From positions 1 to 64,000 of the forward strand of contig NC_008758.1 in the NCBI RefSeq assembly GCF_000015505.1: DNA of 64,000 bases, read 5' to 3'. The DNA is from Polaromonas naphthalenivorans CJ2 (GTDB lineage Bacteria > Pseudomonadota > Gammaproteobacteria > Burkholderiales > Burkholderiaceae_C). Numbering within the stretch: position 1 is the first letter of the stretch; each line of letters begins with the position of its first letter. The notes under the pieces were generated by a model, which saw only the letters and a program-made list of their open reading frames with translations, did no database searches and was not told where the DNA came from. Positions 1 to 9,319 of the stretch are shown one piece after another. The position numbers were made by a program, and so were the translations under genes.

Positions 1-35
1 ATTGTTTTATTCCATTTTTTCTTTAAAGTAAAAAA

Positions 36-60
36 TGCTCTTATGCTACTGTTATTGGTA
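36..60 (+). repeat. 25-bp block shared with 27853-27877
   Basis: This 25-bp block recurs at 27853-27877 with a single mismatch. Both copies lie upstream of a G-rich CCAAGAGG motif and a small cysteine-containing protein gene of the same family, so they look like two diverged copies of one cassette. Shorter words such as AAGTGGTAA and AAAAACGG are also shared downstream of each copy. The function is unknown; a promoter or leader role is a guess. Confidence 0.6.
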
Positions 61-180
61 GATTGATCCGGTAATTTTAAAGTGTTATTTGTGTGCAAGT
101 GGTAATCCGTTATTTGCAAAAAACGGTAACGCATGATGCGCATCGTCATAGATTTCGTCATTGGTTTGGGTGCAAATTCT

Positions 181-208
181 CCCAAGAGGAAAAGAGGTTG
201 GCGGGGGA
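181..208 (+). repeat. CCAAGAGG...GGCGG motif, copy A
   Basis: This is one of four copies of a purine-rich motif, roughly CCAAGAGGWRA then AG..GTGGCGGNGGA; the others are at 6932-6958, 20720-20742 and 28021-28050. This copy precedes the small protein gene at 402. The function is unknown; it could be a protein-binding site or an RNA leader element. Confidence 0.55.
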
Positions 209-273
209 CAAATACCTGGGAACCGGGTAAAAAAGGATCGGTTTGATTGTTTCGAAGAAATGACATCAAATTG

Positions 274-353
274 TGCAAAGAACACAATAAGTCTTGCAGA
301 AAACACAATAAGTCTTGCAGAAAACACAATAAATTTTGCAAACAATGCAATTT
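274..353 (+). repeat. 21-bp tandem repeat, about four units
   Basis: Three 21-bp units built on TGCAGAAAACACAATAAGTC and a shorter fourth unit lie head to tail at 274-294, 295-315, 316-336 and 337-353. They are A-rich and sit between motif copy A and the small gene at 402. The array has no spacers, so it is not a CRISPR. It could be an iteron-like binding array or a slippage product. Confidence 0.75.
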
Positions 354-401
354 GATCGTTTTTAGAACGAAATTCCCCATTTTGAAAAAGGAGAATGGTT
401 G

Positions 402-641
402 ATGCTATTGATTGTAGTAACTTTTTTGGCGGGGGCGACTTGGGGGCCCCAAGTTTCGATGCAGGCCATGCCGAATCCAGTTGCCTGCATGGCCGCCATG
501 AACGCCGTCGCTCAAACCATTGGAGCCAGTGCAAAATCAAATTTAAATACTGAATTATTAATCCAAAATGACGGCACCAAGGGGCTAAAAATAACCTCTG
601 GAGTTAATCAACGGATAATGGCAAGCCTTGCTTGCAAGTGA
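402..641 (+). CDS. small secreted or membrane protein, family copy 1
   Basis: This gene encodes 79 residues with a hydrophobic N-terminus (LLIVVTFLAGATWGP) that looks like a signal peptide or membrane anchor. A cysteine lies near residue 28 and another at the C-terminal end, with a conserved IxNDxxxxLKITSGVN stretch between. Two paralogues occur at 20136 and 28087 with the same layout. An AAGGAG ribosome-binding site lies about 8 bases before the ATG at 402, which favours it over the TTG one codon earlier. I do not recognise the family. The paired cysteines suggest a disulphide in the periplasm, which is inference. Confidence 0.55.
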   Translation: MLLIVVTFLAGATWGPQVSMQAMPNPVACMAAMNAVAQTIGASAKSNLNTELLIQNDGTKGLKITSGVNQRIMASLACK

Positions 642-711
642 TCGGTCAAGAAAATGTGGCTATTCATGGTAGACCGGTACTGACCGGGCTGTGATGCCCA
701 TAGAGATTATT

Positions 712-753
712 CCAGAATGGATAAGTGTTTTTTCTCGAGATCAATCATTCTGG
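712..753 (+). promoter_or_regulatory. inverted repeat upstream of jetA
   Basis: CCAGAATG at 712-719 is repeated in inverted orientation as CATTCTGG at 746-753, about 100 bases before jetA. It could be an operator or a stem-loop in the leader. No clear promoter was identified nearby. Confidence 0.3.
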
Positions 754-849
754 CAATCACACAAAAAATCCTCTACGGGTAACCTTCACCGCTTGTCACT
801 GCCATCCGCACTTGACCGACAATTCACGACCACCGCCTGAAAAAATGAA

Positions 850-2157
850 TTGACCAACCCCCGCAGCCTCATCCACGCACTGCATGTGCACTGGGACACC
901 ATCGAACGCCTGGTGGTGCTGGGGCGCGACTTTCCGTCGTTCGATCCCGCGCAGATCGCTGACATCATTCGCCGTCATTCCCCCGGAAAAAGCCTGGACG
1001 ATTGCGAAGCAGCGTTGCGGCAGATGGCTTCATACGAGTTGCTGCAGGTCATGCCGCGCGGATCGGCCCTGCAGATCAACCCCCTGGTGCTCGAGTTCGT
1101 TCGCGGCCTGACCCGCGAGCACGAACTCGGCCTGTCGGCGGTCCTCAAGGCGCGCGTGGACGCCATCCGCAGCGCCACCGGCAAGCTGACCGAAGCCCTG
1201 CAGTCGCGGGACTCGGACCAGCTCCGGCAAGCGGCCGCCCAGCTGGCCGAACTCTTTCGCCAGATCGGCCGGCAGCTGGACCAGGACCGGCATGCGATTC
1301 TCGAGCTCACCGAACGCGCCAAGTCCAAGGATGCCAATTTGCCCATCGGCCGGCGCTACAGCGAGGTGCTAGCTGCCTTTGACGACTATGTCGCGCCAAT
1401 GGCCGAGATGATGGACAGCGGCCCTGCGGGCACGTTCTACCGCCACCTGGAAGACGCCGAGCATGCCCTGGACCATGCGGTCGAGACGCTGACCGCCCAG
1501 GGCGCGCTGTACACCCAGCGTTTGTCGATGCGACAGGTGGCCTTTCAAGCCAAGGAACTGCGCCGGCTGGGCCGGGAGGTGCTCAAGCACTGCAGCGACA
1601 CGCTGCTACCCCTGCGGGAAGAAATCCGCCAGCACAATGCCCTGTCGACGGCCATCAGCCAGTTGCTCGGCCGGGTGCGCAAGCGCGGCCTGAATGCCAC
1701 GCTCGGCGCGGCCGATCTGCCGGTGTGGCGCCGGGACATGCCGCGCCGCGTGACGGTGGGCGATGAAGTGCTAAGCATCATGGCCCAGGCGCTGCATTTC
1801 GAGCCCGCCACACTGGCTTTTCCCGAGGAGCGCGAAGACGGCGCGGCTGCCCCGATGGAGCGCGTGGACGAAGCAGCGGTCTTGCGACGCTTGCGCCAGG
1901 ACCTGCCGGTGAGCAGCCTGCTGCAATGGCTCCACCAGCACTTTGCCAAGCTGAGCGACGGCACGCTGTTGCGGCTCTACCACCAGCTGATCGAGCTACG
2001 CGAGTGGGACGTCACTGCGGCCGACACCCCCGTGGTCCAGCGCCTGCACACCCTGCGCGTGCGCCACCACCCGCACGCGCTCAGCCGCGCAGGTGCAACT
2101 GCTGCGACGGCTGCGACTGCGCCAACGCCTCCCCTAACGTCTTCACATCAGGCCTAG
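850..2157 (+). CDS. jetA: Wadjet protein JetA (MukF/MksF-like kleisin)
   Basis: JetA is the kleisin-type subunit that bridges the SMC-like JetC dimer in Wadjet/MksBEFG anti-plasmid complexes. This 435-residue product is helical, with an N-terminal winged-helix-like segment and long amphipathic helices, and is a little shorter than typical DUF3375-type JetA. The call rests mainly on context: it is first in a four-gene run whose third and fourth members are a clear SMC-type ATPase and a toprim-like nuclease. The only usable start near the open end is TTG at 850; the ATG at 845 hits a stop after two codons. No strong ribosome-binding site is visible. Two bases separate it from jetB. Confidence 0.75.
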   Translation: MTNPRSLIHALHVHWDTIERLVVLGRDFPSFDPAQIADIIRRHSPGKSLDDCEAALRQMASYELLQVMPRGSALQINPLVLEFVRGLTREHELGLSAVLKARVDAIRSATGKLTEALQSRDSDQLRQAAAQLAELFRQIGRQLDQDRHAILELTERAKSKDANLPIGRRYSEVLAAFDDYVAPMAEMMDSGPAGTFYRHLEDAEHALDHAVETLTAQGALYTQRLSMRQVAFQAKELRRLGREVLKHCSDTLLPLREEIRQHNALSTAISQLLGRVRKRGLNATLGAADLPVWRRDMPRRVTVGDEVLSIMAQALHFEPATLAFPEEREDGAAAPMERVDEAAVLRRLRQDLPVSSLLQWLHQHFAKLSDGTLLRLYHQLIELREWDVTAADTPVVQRLHTLRVRHHPHALSRAGATAATAATAPTPPLTSSHQA

Positions 2158-2159
2158 AC

Positions 2160-2741
2160 ATGACAGCCCCCTTGTATTTGCACAAGCTGCCGCTGCTCGG
2201 CGACCTGTTCGCTTTTTTGAACAGCGGCAAGCACCTGAACCGGATGGCCGAGCCGCAGCTGTGGGCTGAGCTCGAGCGTGAACAGGACGCTTACCAGCGG
2301 CTTTTCGTCAGCCTGGGTTCCGCGCTGCGCATCGATGCGCGAGGCTTTGCCTGGTTTCATGTGGACGACGCCAGCAGCAACGTTTCCAAGACCACGCGCC
2401 AGCTGGCACTCCTGTTCATGCTGATCTTCGAGTTCCAAGCCGACCTCGGGCTTCACCTAGGGCGCTTCACGGACTGGCTGGTGGACGGCGCTTTGCTCGA
2501 CGCGCTGCTGGAGAAAAACCGCCTGCTGCTCGAAGCCGAAGGCCTGGGCGAACGGGAGCAGCTCGAGCCGCTGCTGCGCACGGCGAGCAACTACGGGTTC
2601 GCTACGAGCGAAGGGAGCAGCGGCTGGCGCATCCTGCCGGCGGTGTTCCGATATCTTGACCGCTTTGAGGCGCTGACGCGCACAGCCAGCCAAAATGAAG
2701 AAGTCATCCCACAACCACCTGCCACCAAGGAGGTGGCATGA
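2160..2741 (+). CDS. jetB: Wadjet protein JetB (MukE/MksE-like)
   Basis: This 193-residue protein fits the small winged-helix subunit (DUF4194-like, MukE/MksE-type) that binds the kleisin in Wadjet complexes. Its size and its position between the kleisin-like gene and the SMC gene are as expected. It starts with ATG at 2160, two bases after jetA, and its stop overlaps the jetC start in an ATGA, which implies translational coupling. The assignment is by context and size rather than by a diagnostic motif. Confidence 0.75.
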   Translation: MTAPLYLHKLPLLGDLFAFLNSGKHLNRMAEPQLWAELEREQDAYQRLFVSLGSALRIDARGFAWFHVDDASSNVSKTTRQLALLFMLIFEFQADLGLHLGRFTDWLVDGALLDALLEKNRLLLEAEGLGEREQLEPLLRTASNYGFATSEGSSGWRILPAVFRYLDRFEALTRTASQNEEVIPQPPATKEVA

Positions 2742-5578
2742 TTCCCTACGGTTTTCAGCGCCTGGCCTTGCTCAACAGCGCCGGGTACCGGCGTGCCGAG
2801 GTGCCCCTGGATGCCTCGGTCTCGCTGATCGCGCCGAACAACACCGGCAAGACCAGCCTGATCAACGCCCTGCAGTTCCTGCTGATCGTTGACAAGCGGC
2901 GCATGGACTTTGGCGCCCATGACGTGGACACCAGCCGGCGCTTTTATTTCCCGAACAACGGGGCGTTCATCCTGCTGGAGGTCGCCCTTCCCACGACGGG
3001 CACCGTGGTGCTGGGCTGCGTGGGCAAGGGCGTGAGCCACGACTACGAATACTTTGCCTACAAGGGCGAGCTGAAGCTGGACGACTACCGCTTGGCCGAT
3101 GGCACCCAGCTCCAGCAGCCGCAGCTCAAGAGCCACATGGCCCGTCTGGGCAAACTGGTGTTCAGCTACACATCCACGGAGTTTTCCAGTGCGCTGTACG
3201 GCACGCGCCGCCGGGGCCCGGACCAGGAGCCGGACATCACGGTGTTCAAGCTCGAGCATGCCAGCCACGCCGAGTCGTTCCAGCGGGTGCTCACGCGCAC
3301 GCTGCGGCTGGACAAGCTGCGCTCCGGCGATGTCAAGGACTATTTGCTCGCCATCTTTCGCCGCGACCTGCCCGACTCGAGCATTGACTTCAAGGCCGAA
3401 TGGGACAAGGCCTTTGCCGAGGTCAACGCCGACCGGGCGCAGTACCTGGCCACGCTCGGGCAGCGCGCCAGCATCGGCATGATGGAGCGCCAGCAGGTCA
3501 AGCGCCTGGAGCTGCGCGGCAAGCTGCTGTGCTTTCGCCCCCTGATCGACCAGCAGCTGCAGGCGTGGGAGGGCCATTTCCACTCCCGGGGCGAGGCGCT
3601 GCGAAGCGCACTGAGGGATGTCGAAGCCCAGCAGGACAACATGCAGCTCGCTGACCGGGCGTTGAACGACCAGCAAAGTGCATCGGCCCGCCAGCGCCAG
3701 CAGTTGCTCGCCGAGCAGCTTCGGCAAGAAACGCTGGAAACGGAGTTCACGCTGATTGCCTGCCGCGCGCTCCTGGAGGAGGATCTCGCTGGGGACCGCA
3801 GCCGCCTGGAGCAGCAAACGGCGCTGGTGCAAAACGCGGGCAGCCGCGGCAGCGACGCCATTGGCCGGGACATCACTGCAGCGCAGACGGAACGCCAGCA
3901 ACTCCAGCGTGAACTGGCCACGCTGGGCGACAACCTGTACCTGCACCTAGCGTCCCTCTTGAACCCGCCACAACTCGACACCCTCAACCGCCTGCTGAGC
4001 CAGCAGGTGATGACGCTGGCGCCCCATGACTTCACGCTGGATGCTGCCGAACTCCAGCGCTGGCTGGACCGTGAACAGGCGGCCCATCCCGGGATGGCGT
4101 CGCTGACCGGCTTGAAGTTTTCGCTGCAGGGGCTCGCGCCGCAGCATGCCCAGCGTTCGCAGTCCGAGATCGAGAAGCGGCTCGCTGATCTGGCCCAGCA
4201 GCTGGAGGCGCTGGCGCAGCAGGCTCAGGCGGCCCGGGACCTGGACGCGGCACGCCAGAAGAAAAGCCAACTGGACGCGTCGGTGCGGCAGATCGAAGCG
4301 CAGATCGGACGGTTCGATGAACTGCAGCGTCTCCAAGCCGGCCAGGCGGCACGCTTGGGCCAGCTCGCCGAGCTCACGGACGCGTTGTCGGCATTGGCGC
4401 TCAAGCTGGACAGTTCCCTGGCCGCTGCCAAGGCCTTGCGCAAGCAGGCGGAGGATCTGCAAGTGGAACTCAACACGCTGAGCGCCGATCACACCACCAT
4501 CTGCCGGCTGCGCGAGGGCCGGCGCGACGATGCCCGGATGTTCGACGGCCTGGCGGACTTGCCGCACCATATCTGGCTGGGCACCCGCCAGGTGGACCTG
4601 GCCGGCTTGTCCGAAGCGCTGACCTCTTACCACCGCGACTGCACGGAACTGGTTCAGCTCGACCGTGACCTCGAGATGCGGCTGGCGCAGCTTCATGGGG
4701 GCGGGCTGACCAAGTTCGAGTTTGCCGGCGGCAGTGAAAGCGAGATCGGCCGCATCATCGAGTTCGCCGCGCACCTAGCCCAGGAGGAGCAGGCGCTCGA
4801 TCGCAAATCGCGCAGCGCGGTGGTGAACGTCACAGCCTGCTTGCGCGAGCTGCGCGATGGCCTGCGCACGTTCAAGAGCAAGATGCGCGACTTCAACCGC
4901 CTGATCAACCGGCGCCAGCTGTCCGACCTGAAAGTGTTCAGGATCGAGCCGGTCGATGAAACTCCGATGGTCGAGGCCGTCGAGCAGCTCATCAGCACGG
5001 CCGAGAAGGCCGAAAGCGGCGAAACCTTCGAGCTGTTCAACCACGCCAGCGTGCTCGATGACGCCGCGCTCAACCGTGCCAAGACCCTCTTGATTCGCGA
5101 AGGCGAGGCGCGCGGCTGCCTGCGTGTCGAGCATTTCTTTCGCCTGGAATTCATCGTCGGCAAGGCCGGACACAAGGAGGAATCGTTTTCGGACATCGAC
5201 AGCGCCGCGTCCAACGGCACCGTGCTCATGGCCAAGCTGGTCACGGGTCTGGCGCTGCTGCACCTGATGCAGGACAAACGCCACAACGTGCAGGCGGTGT
5301 GCTACCTGGACGAGGCCTCGGCGCTGGATCCGCGCAACCAGCGCAGCCTGATCGAGACCGCGCACGAGTTTGGGTATGCCCTGATATTCGCCTCCCCTGC
5401 CCCGCTGGTCACGGCGCGCTACTGCGTGCCCATCACCAGCAGCGCGGGCTTCAACCACATCAGCCGCAAGAGCTGGCAGATACTCGAGCCGCTGGAAGCG
5501 CTGGAGGAGGCAGCATGGGTTCCAGGCACAGCGGTGCCGCTGGCCCATGATGCCGCTTCCGAGCAGGCGTGGACATGA
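2738..5578 (+). CDS. jetC: Wadjet SMC-like ATPase JetC (MukB/MksB-like)
   Basis: JetC is the SMC-like motor that extrudes DNA loops and lets JetD cleave small circular plasmids. The 946-residue product has an N-terminal Walker A (residues 32-40, APNNTGKTS, Lys38), long Gln/Ala/Glu/Arg-rich coiled coils through the middle, and a C-terminal ABC signature and Walker B region with YLDEAS (Asp858, Glu859). The first Walker A glycine is replaced by alanine, as in several MukB/MksB relatives. It overlaps jetB by ATGA upstream and jetD by ATGA downstream. The length is slightly below the 1,000-1,100 residues common for type I JetC. Confidence 0.88.
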   Translation: MIPYGFQRLALLNSAGYRRAEVPLDASVSLIAPNNTGKTSLINALQFLLIVDKRRMDFGAHDVDTSRRFYFPNNGAFILLEVALPTTGTVVLGCVGKGVSHDYEYFAYKGELKLDDYRLADGTQLQQPQLKSHMARLGKLVFSYTSTEFSSALYGTRRRGPDQEPDITVFKLEHASHAESFQRVLTRTLRLDKLRSGDVKDYLLAIFRRDLPDSSIDFKAEWDKAFAEVNADRAQYLATLGQRASIGMMERQQVKRLELRGKLLCFRPLIDQQLQAWEGHFHSRGEALRSALRDVEAQQDNMQLADRALNDQQSASARQRQQLLAEQLRQETLETEFTLIACRALLEEDLAGDRSRLEQQTALVQNAGSRGSDAIGRDITAAQTERQQLQRELATLGDNLYLHLASLLNPPQLDTLNRLLSQQVMTLAPHDFTLDAAELQRWLDREQAAHPGMASLTGLKFSLQGLAPQHAQRSQSEIEKRLADLAQQLEALAQQAQAARDLDAARQKKSQLDASVRQIEAQIGRFDELQRLQAGQAARLGQLAELTDALSALALKLDSSLAAAKALRKQAEDLQVELNTLSADHTTICRLREGRRDDARMFDGLADLPHHIWLGTRQVDLAGLSEALTSYHRDCTELVQLDRDLEMRLAQLHGGGLTKFEFAGGSESEIGRIIEFAAHLAQEEQALDRKSRSAVVNVTACLRELRDGLRTFKSKMRDFNRLINRRQLSDLKVFRIEPVDETPMVEAVEQLISTAEKAESGETFELFNHASVLDDAALNRAKTLLIREGEARGCLRVEHFFRLEFIVGKAGHKEESFSDIDSAASNGTVLMAKLVTGLALLHLMQDKRHNVQAVCYLDEASALDPRNQRSLIETAHEFGYALIFASPAPLVTARYCVPITSSAGFNHISRKSWQILEPLEALEEAAWVPGTAVPLAHDAASEQAWT

Positions 5579-6525
5579 GCCGGGCCTTGGCGGCGGCGCT
5601 GGCCAGGCTGCTCGAAGGCGCTGCCAACCCTTTGCAAGCCCAGGCCTGCCAGGCCAGCGCGTTCACGGCGTTGCAGCGCCGCGCGCTCGATGACCTGGCG
5701 CGCAGCACGGGCGCGCTGCGGCTCAAGCCCGAAGGCCGGGGCAGCGTGTATGAGGTCATCAGCGTGGAGATGCTGACCACCCATCTTCGCGCCCTGCGTC
5801 CTCAGCAAGCCAGCGAGATCGACCCCGCCCTTCCCCGGCGCGCGGCCAACATCGCCCAGTCGCGCAGCAGCAAGGGCCGCTCGCACGGGCACGCGCTGCA
5901 TTACCTGCTGGTCAAGTCGATCACGGATGGCGTGATCTGGCGTGGCAAGTCGCCGGAGGCGGAGGAAAAACAGGAAACCCAACAGCGGCATGACCGCGCT
6001 TTTGACCTGTCGCAGGCGACCGGTACGGCCGGCGCAGGGGTCCTGGCGATCACCGAAGACGACGATTGGCGCTCGGACCAGCCGCTCTGGCTGGTGGAGA
6101 ACCAGGCCTTGTTTGACCGCCTGGACTGGCTGCCTCCTGGTGCCCAGGGCACGGTGGCGTATTACGCGGGTCAGCTCCCTAGCCGGCTGCTCAAGTGGCT
6201 GGCCTGCCGGCCCCGGGCCCCAGAGGTGATCGTGTTTCCAGACTACGACGGCGTTGGACTCCTCAACTACGCCAGGGTGCTGGAGGTTTCCGCCAGTCCC
6301 ACACGCTTTTGGCTGATGCCCGACTGGGCAAGGCTGTTGACAACCTATGGCAGCCATGCGGTGTGGCGCAATACACAGAGTGATTTTGAAGCGGCTGTAG
6401 CACGCCTTGAAGCAGTACAGGCACCGCAGGAAGTGATGGAGATGTGCGCGGCACTCCGCGCCCAGGGCTTGGCGCTTGAGCATGAATCGGTGTGGCTCAG
6501 CCCAAGCGAGCCCGGCTCCCATTGA
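5575..6525 (+). CDS. jetD: Wadjet nuclease JetD (toprim/TopoVI-A-like, DUF2220-type)
   Basis: JetD cuts plasmid DNA once the SMC complex has recognised it. In this 316-residue protein a conserved acidic residue sits in LVENQ (Glu175) and a DxD pair in FPDYDGVG (Asp223, Asp225), the metal-binding pattern of the toprim fold in JetD. I choose the ATG at 5575 because it overlaps the jetC stop (ATGA); a GTG at 5569 would add two residues. A long N-terminal DUF3322-type region appears reduced compared with type I JetD. The subtype is therefore left open, with type III possible. Confidence 0.85.
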   Translation: MSRALAAALARLLEGAANPLQAQACQASAFTALQRRALDDLARSTGALRLKPEGRGSVYEVISVEMLTTHLRALRPQQASEIDPALPRRAANIAQSRSSKGRSHGHALHYLLVKSITDGVIWRGKSPEAEEKQETQQRHDRAFDLSQATGTAGAGVLAITEDDDWRSDQPLWLVENQALFDRLDWLPPGAQGTVAYYAGQLPSRLLKWLACRPRAPEVIVFPDYDGVGLLNYARVLEVSASPTRFWLMPDWARLLTTYGSHAVWRNTQSDFEAAVARLEAVQAPQEVMEMCAALRAQGLALEHESVWLSPSEPGSH

Positions 6526-7198
6526 ATGGGGCGTTTTCAACGGCAAGGGCCAGAGATGCATTTGCAGTGTTTTGCAACTAGCACCGGCATGCATGACGCG
6601 AATGATCATTTGTGCGCTTTCTTTCCCTGAATGCAGATCTCCCCCTCAATCGAATCCCAGTCCTGGAAGCAGGAGAACGCTGCGTGGGAAGCTTTGACAG
6701 GAAAACACTGCTCGAAATCCATCAAAAAGTGGCGACATGATGGCAAAAATCGATCCGGACGCAAAATCAAAACCCAGCACTGGCGTGGCTTTTCAGCCGG
6801 TTTTCCTACTTCTATGTTTCTAGTGTTTCTACAGTTCCAGAGTTCCATGATTCTATGAACACAGGTAATTGGCAACAAAGTCAGTCGCCTTGGCAAAGAC
6901 AGGCAACTTAAGACAAAGAAATTCAAATTTTCCCAAGAGGTGAAGAAAGTGGCGGAGGAAAGACATTGGGGACAGAAAGAAAAGCCAGTGCACTATGTTC
7001 GAAGATCAATTTCCCCATTACAAAGTTTGTTTTTGATTCAAACATCCATTTCAGTCGATAACACAAATACAAAAGAGCGAAAAGGCTTCCCAAAACACGC
7101 CGGGAGGAACGAATTGAGACTAAACACAGGGTAAAGAATGAGAAAATCAATCAGTCGAAAAATAATGTCCAAAAAAATTGGAAACCGGAAAGAATTCT
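6526..7198. other. intergenic region with motif copy B and TTTCTA words
   Basis: No convincing gene is visible. At 6932-6958 is the second copy of the CCAAGAGG...GGCGG motif. Around 6812-6856 several short TTTCTA/TTCTATG words recur in the same orientation, as in some plasmid iteron or partition regions, but they are too few to call. The base composition falls here from GC-rich (Wadjet operon) to AT-rich. Confidence 0.4.
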
Positions 7199-8443
7199 AT
7201 GCAGACAGGCGTCAAGAAAAAAACCACCGCAGCTTCGTCCAAGAAACCTAAAAAAGGAGCCGGCTTTTATCAAATGAATATTGATGAATTTAAGAAAGCA
7301 TCTTGTTTTGGCCATGAAGCGGCGGCAGCTTACATTGTTCTGTGCGGCGGCGTCGATTCTAAAAAAAGCGATACAGCCCGGATAAGTACGCACGGGTGTT
7401 TGAGTGTTTCAAAAAGAGTAGGAATTACAGAAACTCGTGCCGAGCGTGCAATAAATGCTCTTTTAAAACAAAATTTGATCAGGAAGCATGAAAGCAAACA
7501 GATAAAGAGAACTCATGTTCCAGGTGAGCCCACTTATTACATAAATGATGATCACGTTTCGAGCGATGTAGCCATTTCACAGGAATTCTTGCATTCGTCA
7601 GAGAGAATGGAAAACAGTAAGGACTTCTCTTGTTCAAAACAGTCATTGGCATATTTTTGTGAAAACGCTTTAGAAGGGGATGATATACCCCACGCTAATG
7701 CAGTGGTTGACGCCCTGACACTGTTTTTTGCGCTTCATCAAAAACAGGATTTTGATCTATTTGCCGGGGTAGACCCGCAAGCTGCCAGTGCAACATTTCG
7801 GCCTATCAATAATGGAGAAGGTTGGGACTATTCTTGCCACCTGATGCCGATGGAAGGAAATACAAGCTGGAAATTTTTCTCAATGATCCAAGAAGGTGAC
7901 ATTCAGTTCAGCAAAGATTTTTTAGAACAAACTTTTAAAGGCTTACCCGTGTGGGAGGGATGCCCCTCAGATGAGAAAAGAGGTTTGCATGCCATCGAAC
8001 AATTGAAAAAAGCATCTTTGGTTTATAACTCCATTGTTTTGTGGAAGTCAAATCCATTGGCAGGTAAAAGCGCCACGCCCATTGATCCAATTTACACCCT
8101 CTACGTGGCTTCGAAGCGGAATGATAAAAATGAGCTGATGCTGCAACACTCTATCCACGATGCATGGTTGAAATCTAATACGCTTGTGAAAGAAGTTGCT
8201 TTTCCAGTTTCCGGCAATATCAGGCCCAAACCGGTATGGACAAATTCCAGCATTTATACCTATGTGCTCGATGGTCATTCCAAATTTGGAAATGAAATGT
8301 TGCTTTCGCAGTTCAGGGTTGCGCGTTGGGCGGCCGATGGGAAGATGAATGATTTATTAAAAGCAGACCGAATTAGAACCGAAAAATGGGAGACGAAACT
8401 AAAAGCCGCTGCTGTGGTCAGCATTCAGGCTGCTTTGTGTTAA
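7199..8443 (+). CDS. unknown protein with N-terminal winged-helix-like segment
   Basis: I do not recognise this 414-residue protein. After a Lys-rich N-terminus (residues 1-25), residues about 30-115 look like a winged-helix unit: helices with the heptad-like run RVGITETRAERAINALL, then KQNLIRKHE, as in plasmid replication or transcription proteins. The rest is a mixed alpha/beta region without a recognised motif. The ATG at 7199 has a GGAAAG ribosome-binding site; a TTG at 7178 is the alternative. The gene is much richer in A and T than the Wadjet operon upstream, which suggests separate origin. Confidence 0.5.
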   Translation: MQTGVKKKTTAASSKKPKKGAGFYQMNIDEFKKASCFGHEAAAAYIVLCGGVDSKKSDTARISTHGCLSVSKRVGITETRAERAINALLKQNLIRKHESKQIKRTHVPGEPTYYINDDHVSSDVAISQEFLHSSERMENSKDFSCSKQSLAYFCENALEGDDIPHANAVVDALTLFFALHQKQDFDLFAGVDPQAASATFRPINNGEGWDYSCHLMPMEGNTSWKFFSMIQEGDIQFSKDFLEQTFKGLPVWEGCPSDEKRGLHAIEQLKKASLVYNSIVLWKSNPLAGKSATPIDPIYTLYVASKRNDKNELMLQHSIHDAWLKSNTLVKEVAFPVSGNIRPKPVWTNSSIYTYVLDGHSKFGNEMLLSQFRVARWAADGKMNDLLKADRIRTEKWETKLKAAAVVSIQAALC

Positions 8444-8868
8444 ATACTTTGTTGACTTAAAACTATCGTATTGAATGTTTAAAAAGTCATTGATAAAACT
8501 TATTGGCTAGATCGGTATTTAACATACATGTCTGTCGTTTTTGAACGTCGATGAATATGTGGTTCCATTTTTGTTTAGGTTGATTCAAGGATATTGCAGA
8601 GCCAGCCGGGACTTCCCAGAAAGCAGGGTCGCTGCAACGAGCGCGTTCTATGAAAAATGGCATAGCGCAAAAAGTATAGGAAACGATCACGAATCGAAGG
8701 TGTGAATTGTTTGAAATCAACAGCTTGCGCAGGTTTTTGCGATGCTAACCGTTATGCAAAAAAGTTCGAGCTTTTGTCATGGTGAACAGTTCCGGGTGAG
8801 CCACTGCCCCCGCTTGACCCCTACTGGCCACACACTTTTCAGGGTGACGCTGCATGAAAACATAGAAC
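8444..8868. other. intergenic region and 3' part of an IS66-split relic
   Basis: The first 300 bases hold no gene I can support. At 8745-8868 the minus strand carries an open frame (containing ASRGQAGAVAHPELFTM) that ends at a stop at 8745-8747. It continues in frame across the IS66 target duplication into 11365-11430, so it is the tail of a gene that IS66 interrupted. Confidence 0.4.
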
Positions 8869-8926
8869 GTAAGCGGCTGGGCATCCCATCTTGAAGGAGT
8901 GCGAATAGGTTGAGATAGTGTGCGCG

Positions 8927-9319
8927 ATGAACATCATGCACACCATGGCGAGCCAGACTCGCATCACCCAGGTCCCCAAGCGCCGGTTCTACAGCCCTGA
9001 GCTCAAGCGGCAGGTGGTCCAAACCTGCGCGCAGCCTGGCGCGTCCATTGCTGCCGTAGCGCTGCAACACGGCATCAATGCCAACATCGTGCACCGCTGG
9101 ATACGTGAGCATCGCCAGGAAATGCTGGTCGTTCAGCCACAGGCGTTTGTGCCGGTCACTTTGAGCACGGAGCCCGAACCCGTTGCCACCCAACCTGTGG
9201 CGGTGGTCAGGCCAGAGATCCGCATGGAATTGCGGCGCGGCGCCTCCTCGGTGACGGTGATGTGGCCGAGCGAGCTGGCAAGCGATTGCGGCGCCTGGCT
9301 GCGCGAGTGGTTGAGATGA
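8927..9319 (+). CDS. tnpA: IS66 family accessory protein TnpA (OrfA)
   Basis: This 130-residue protein matches the helix-turn-helix OrfA of IS66 elements: an N-terminal HTH of the transposase_8 type (YSPELKRQVVQTC...HGINANIVHRW) and a variable C-terminal half. It probably binds the element ends or regulates transposition. Its stop overlaps the tnpB start (ATGA at 9316). ATG 8927 is chosen; GTG 8918 and ATG 8936 are possible. Confidence 0.85.
   Translation: MNIMHTMASQTRITQVPKRRFYSPELKRQVVQTCAQPGASIAAVALQHGINANIVHRWIREHRQEMLVVQPQAFVPVTLSTEPEPVATQPVAVVRPEIRMELRRGASSVTVMWPSELASDCGAWLREWLR

Noticed and set aside
274..353. Possible CRISPR array
   Set aside because: The 21-bp units are contiguous without spacers and no cas gene is near.
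2591..3946. Open frame of 451 codons antisense to jetC
   Set aside because: It has the Leu/Gln/Arg composition of a shadow frame and lies fully across the jetB end and the jetC gene.
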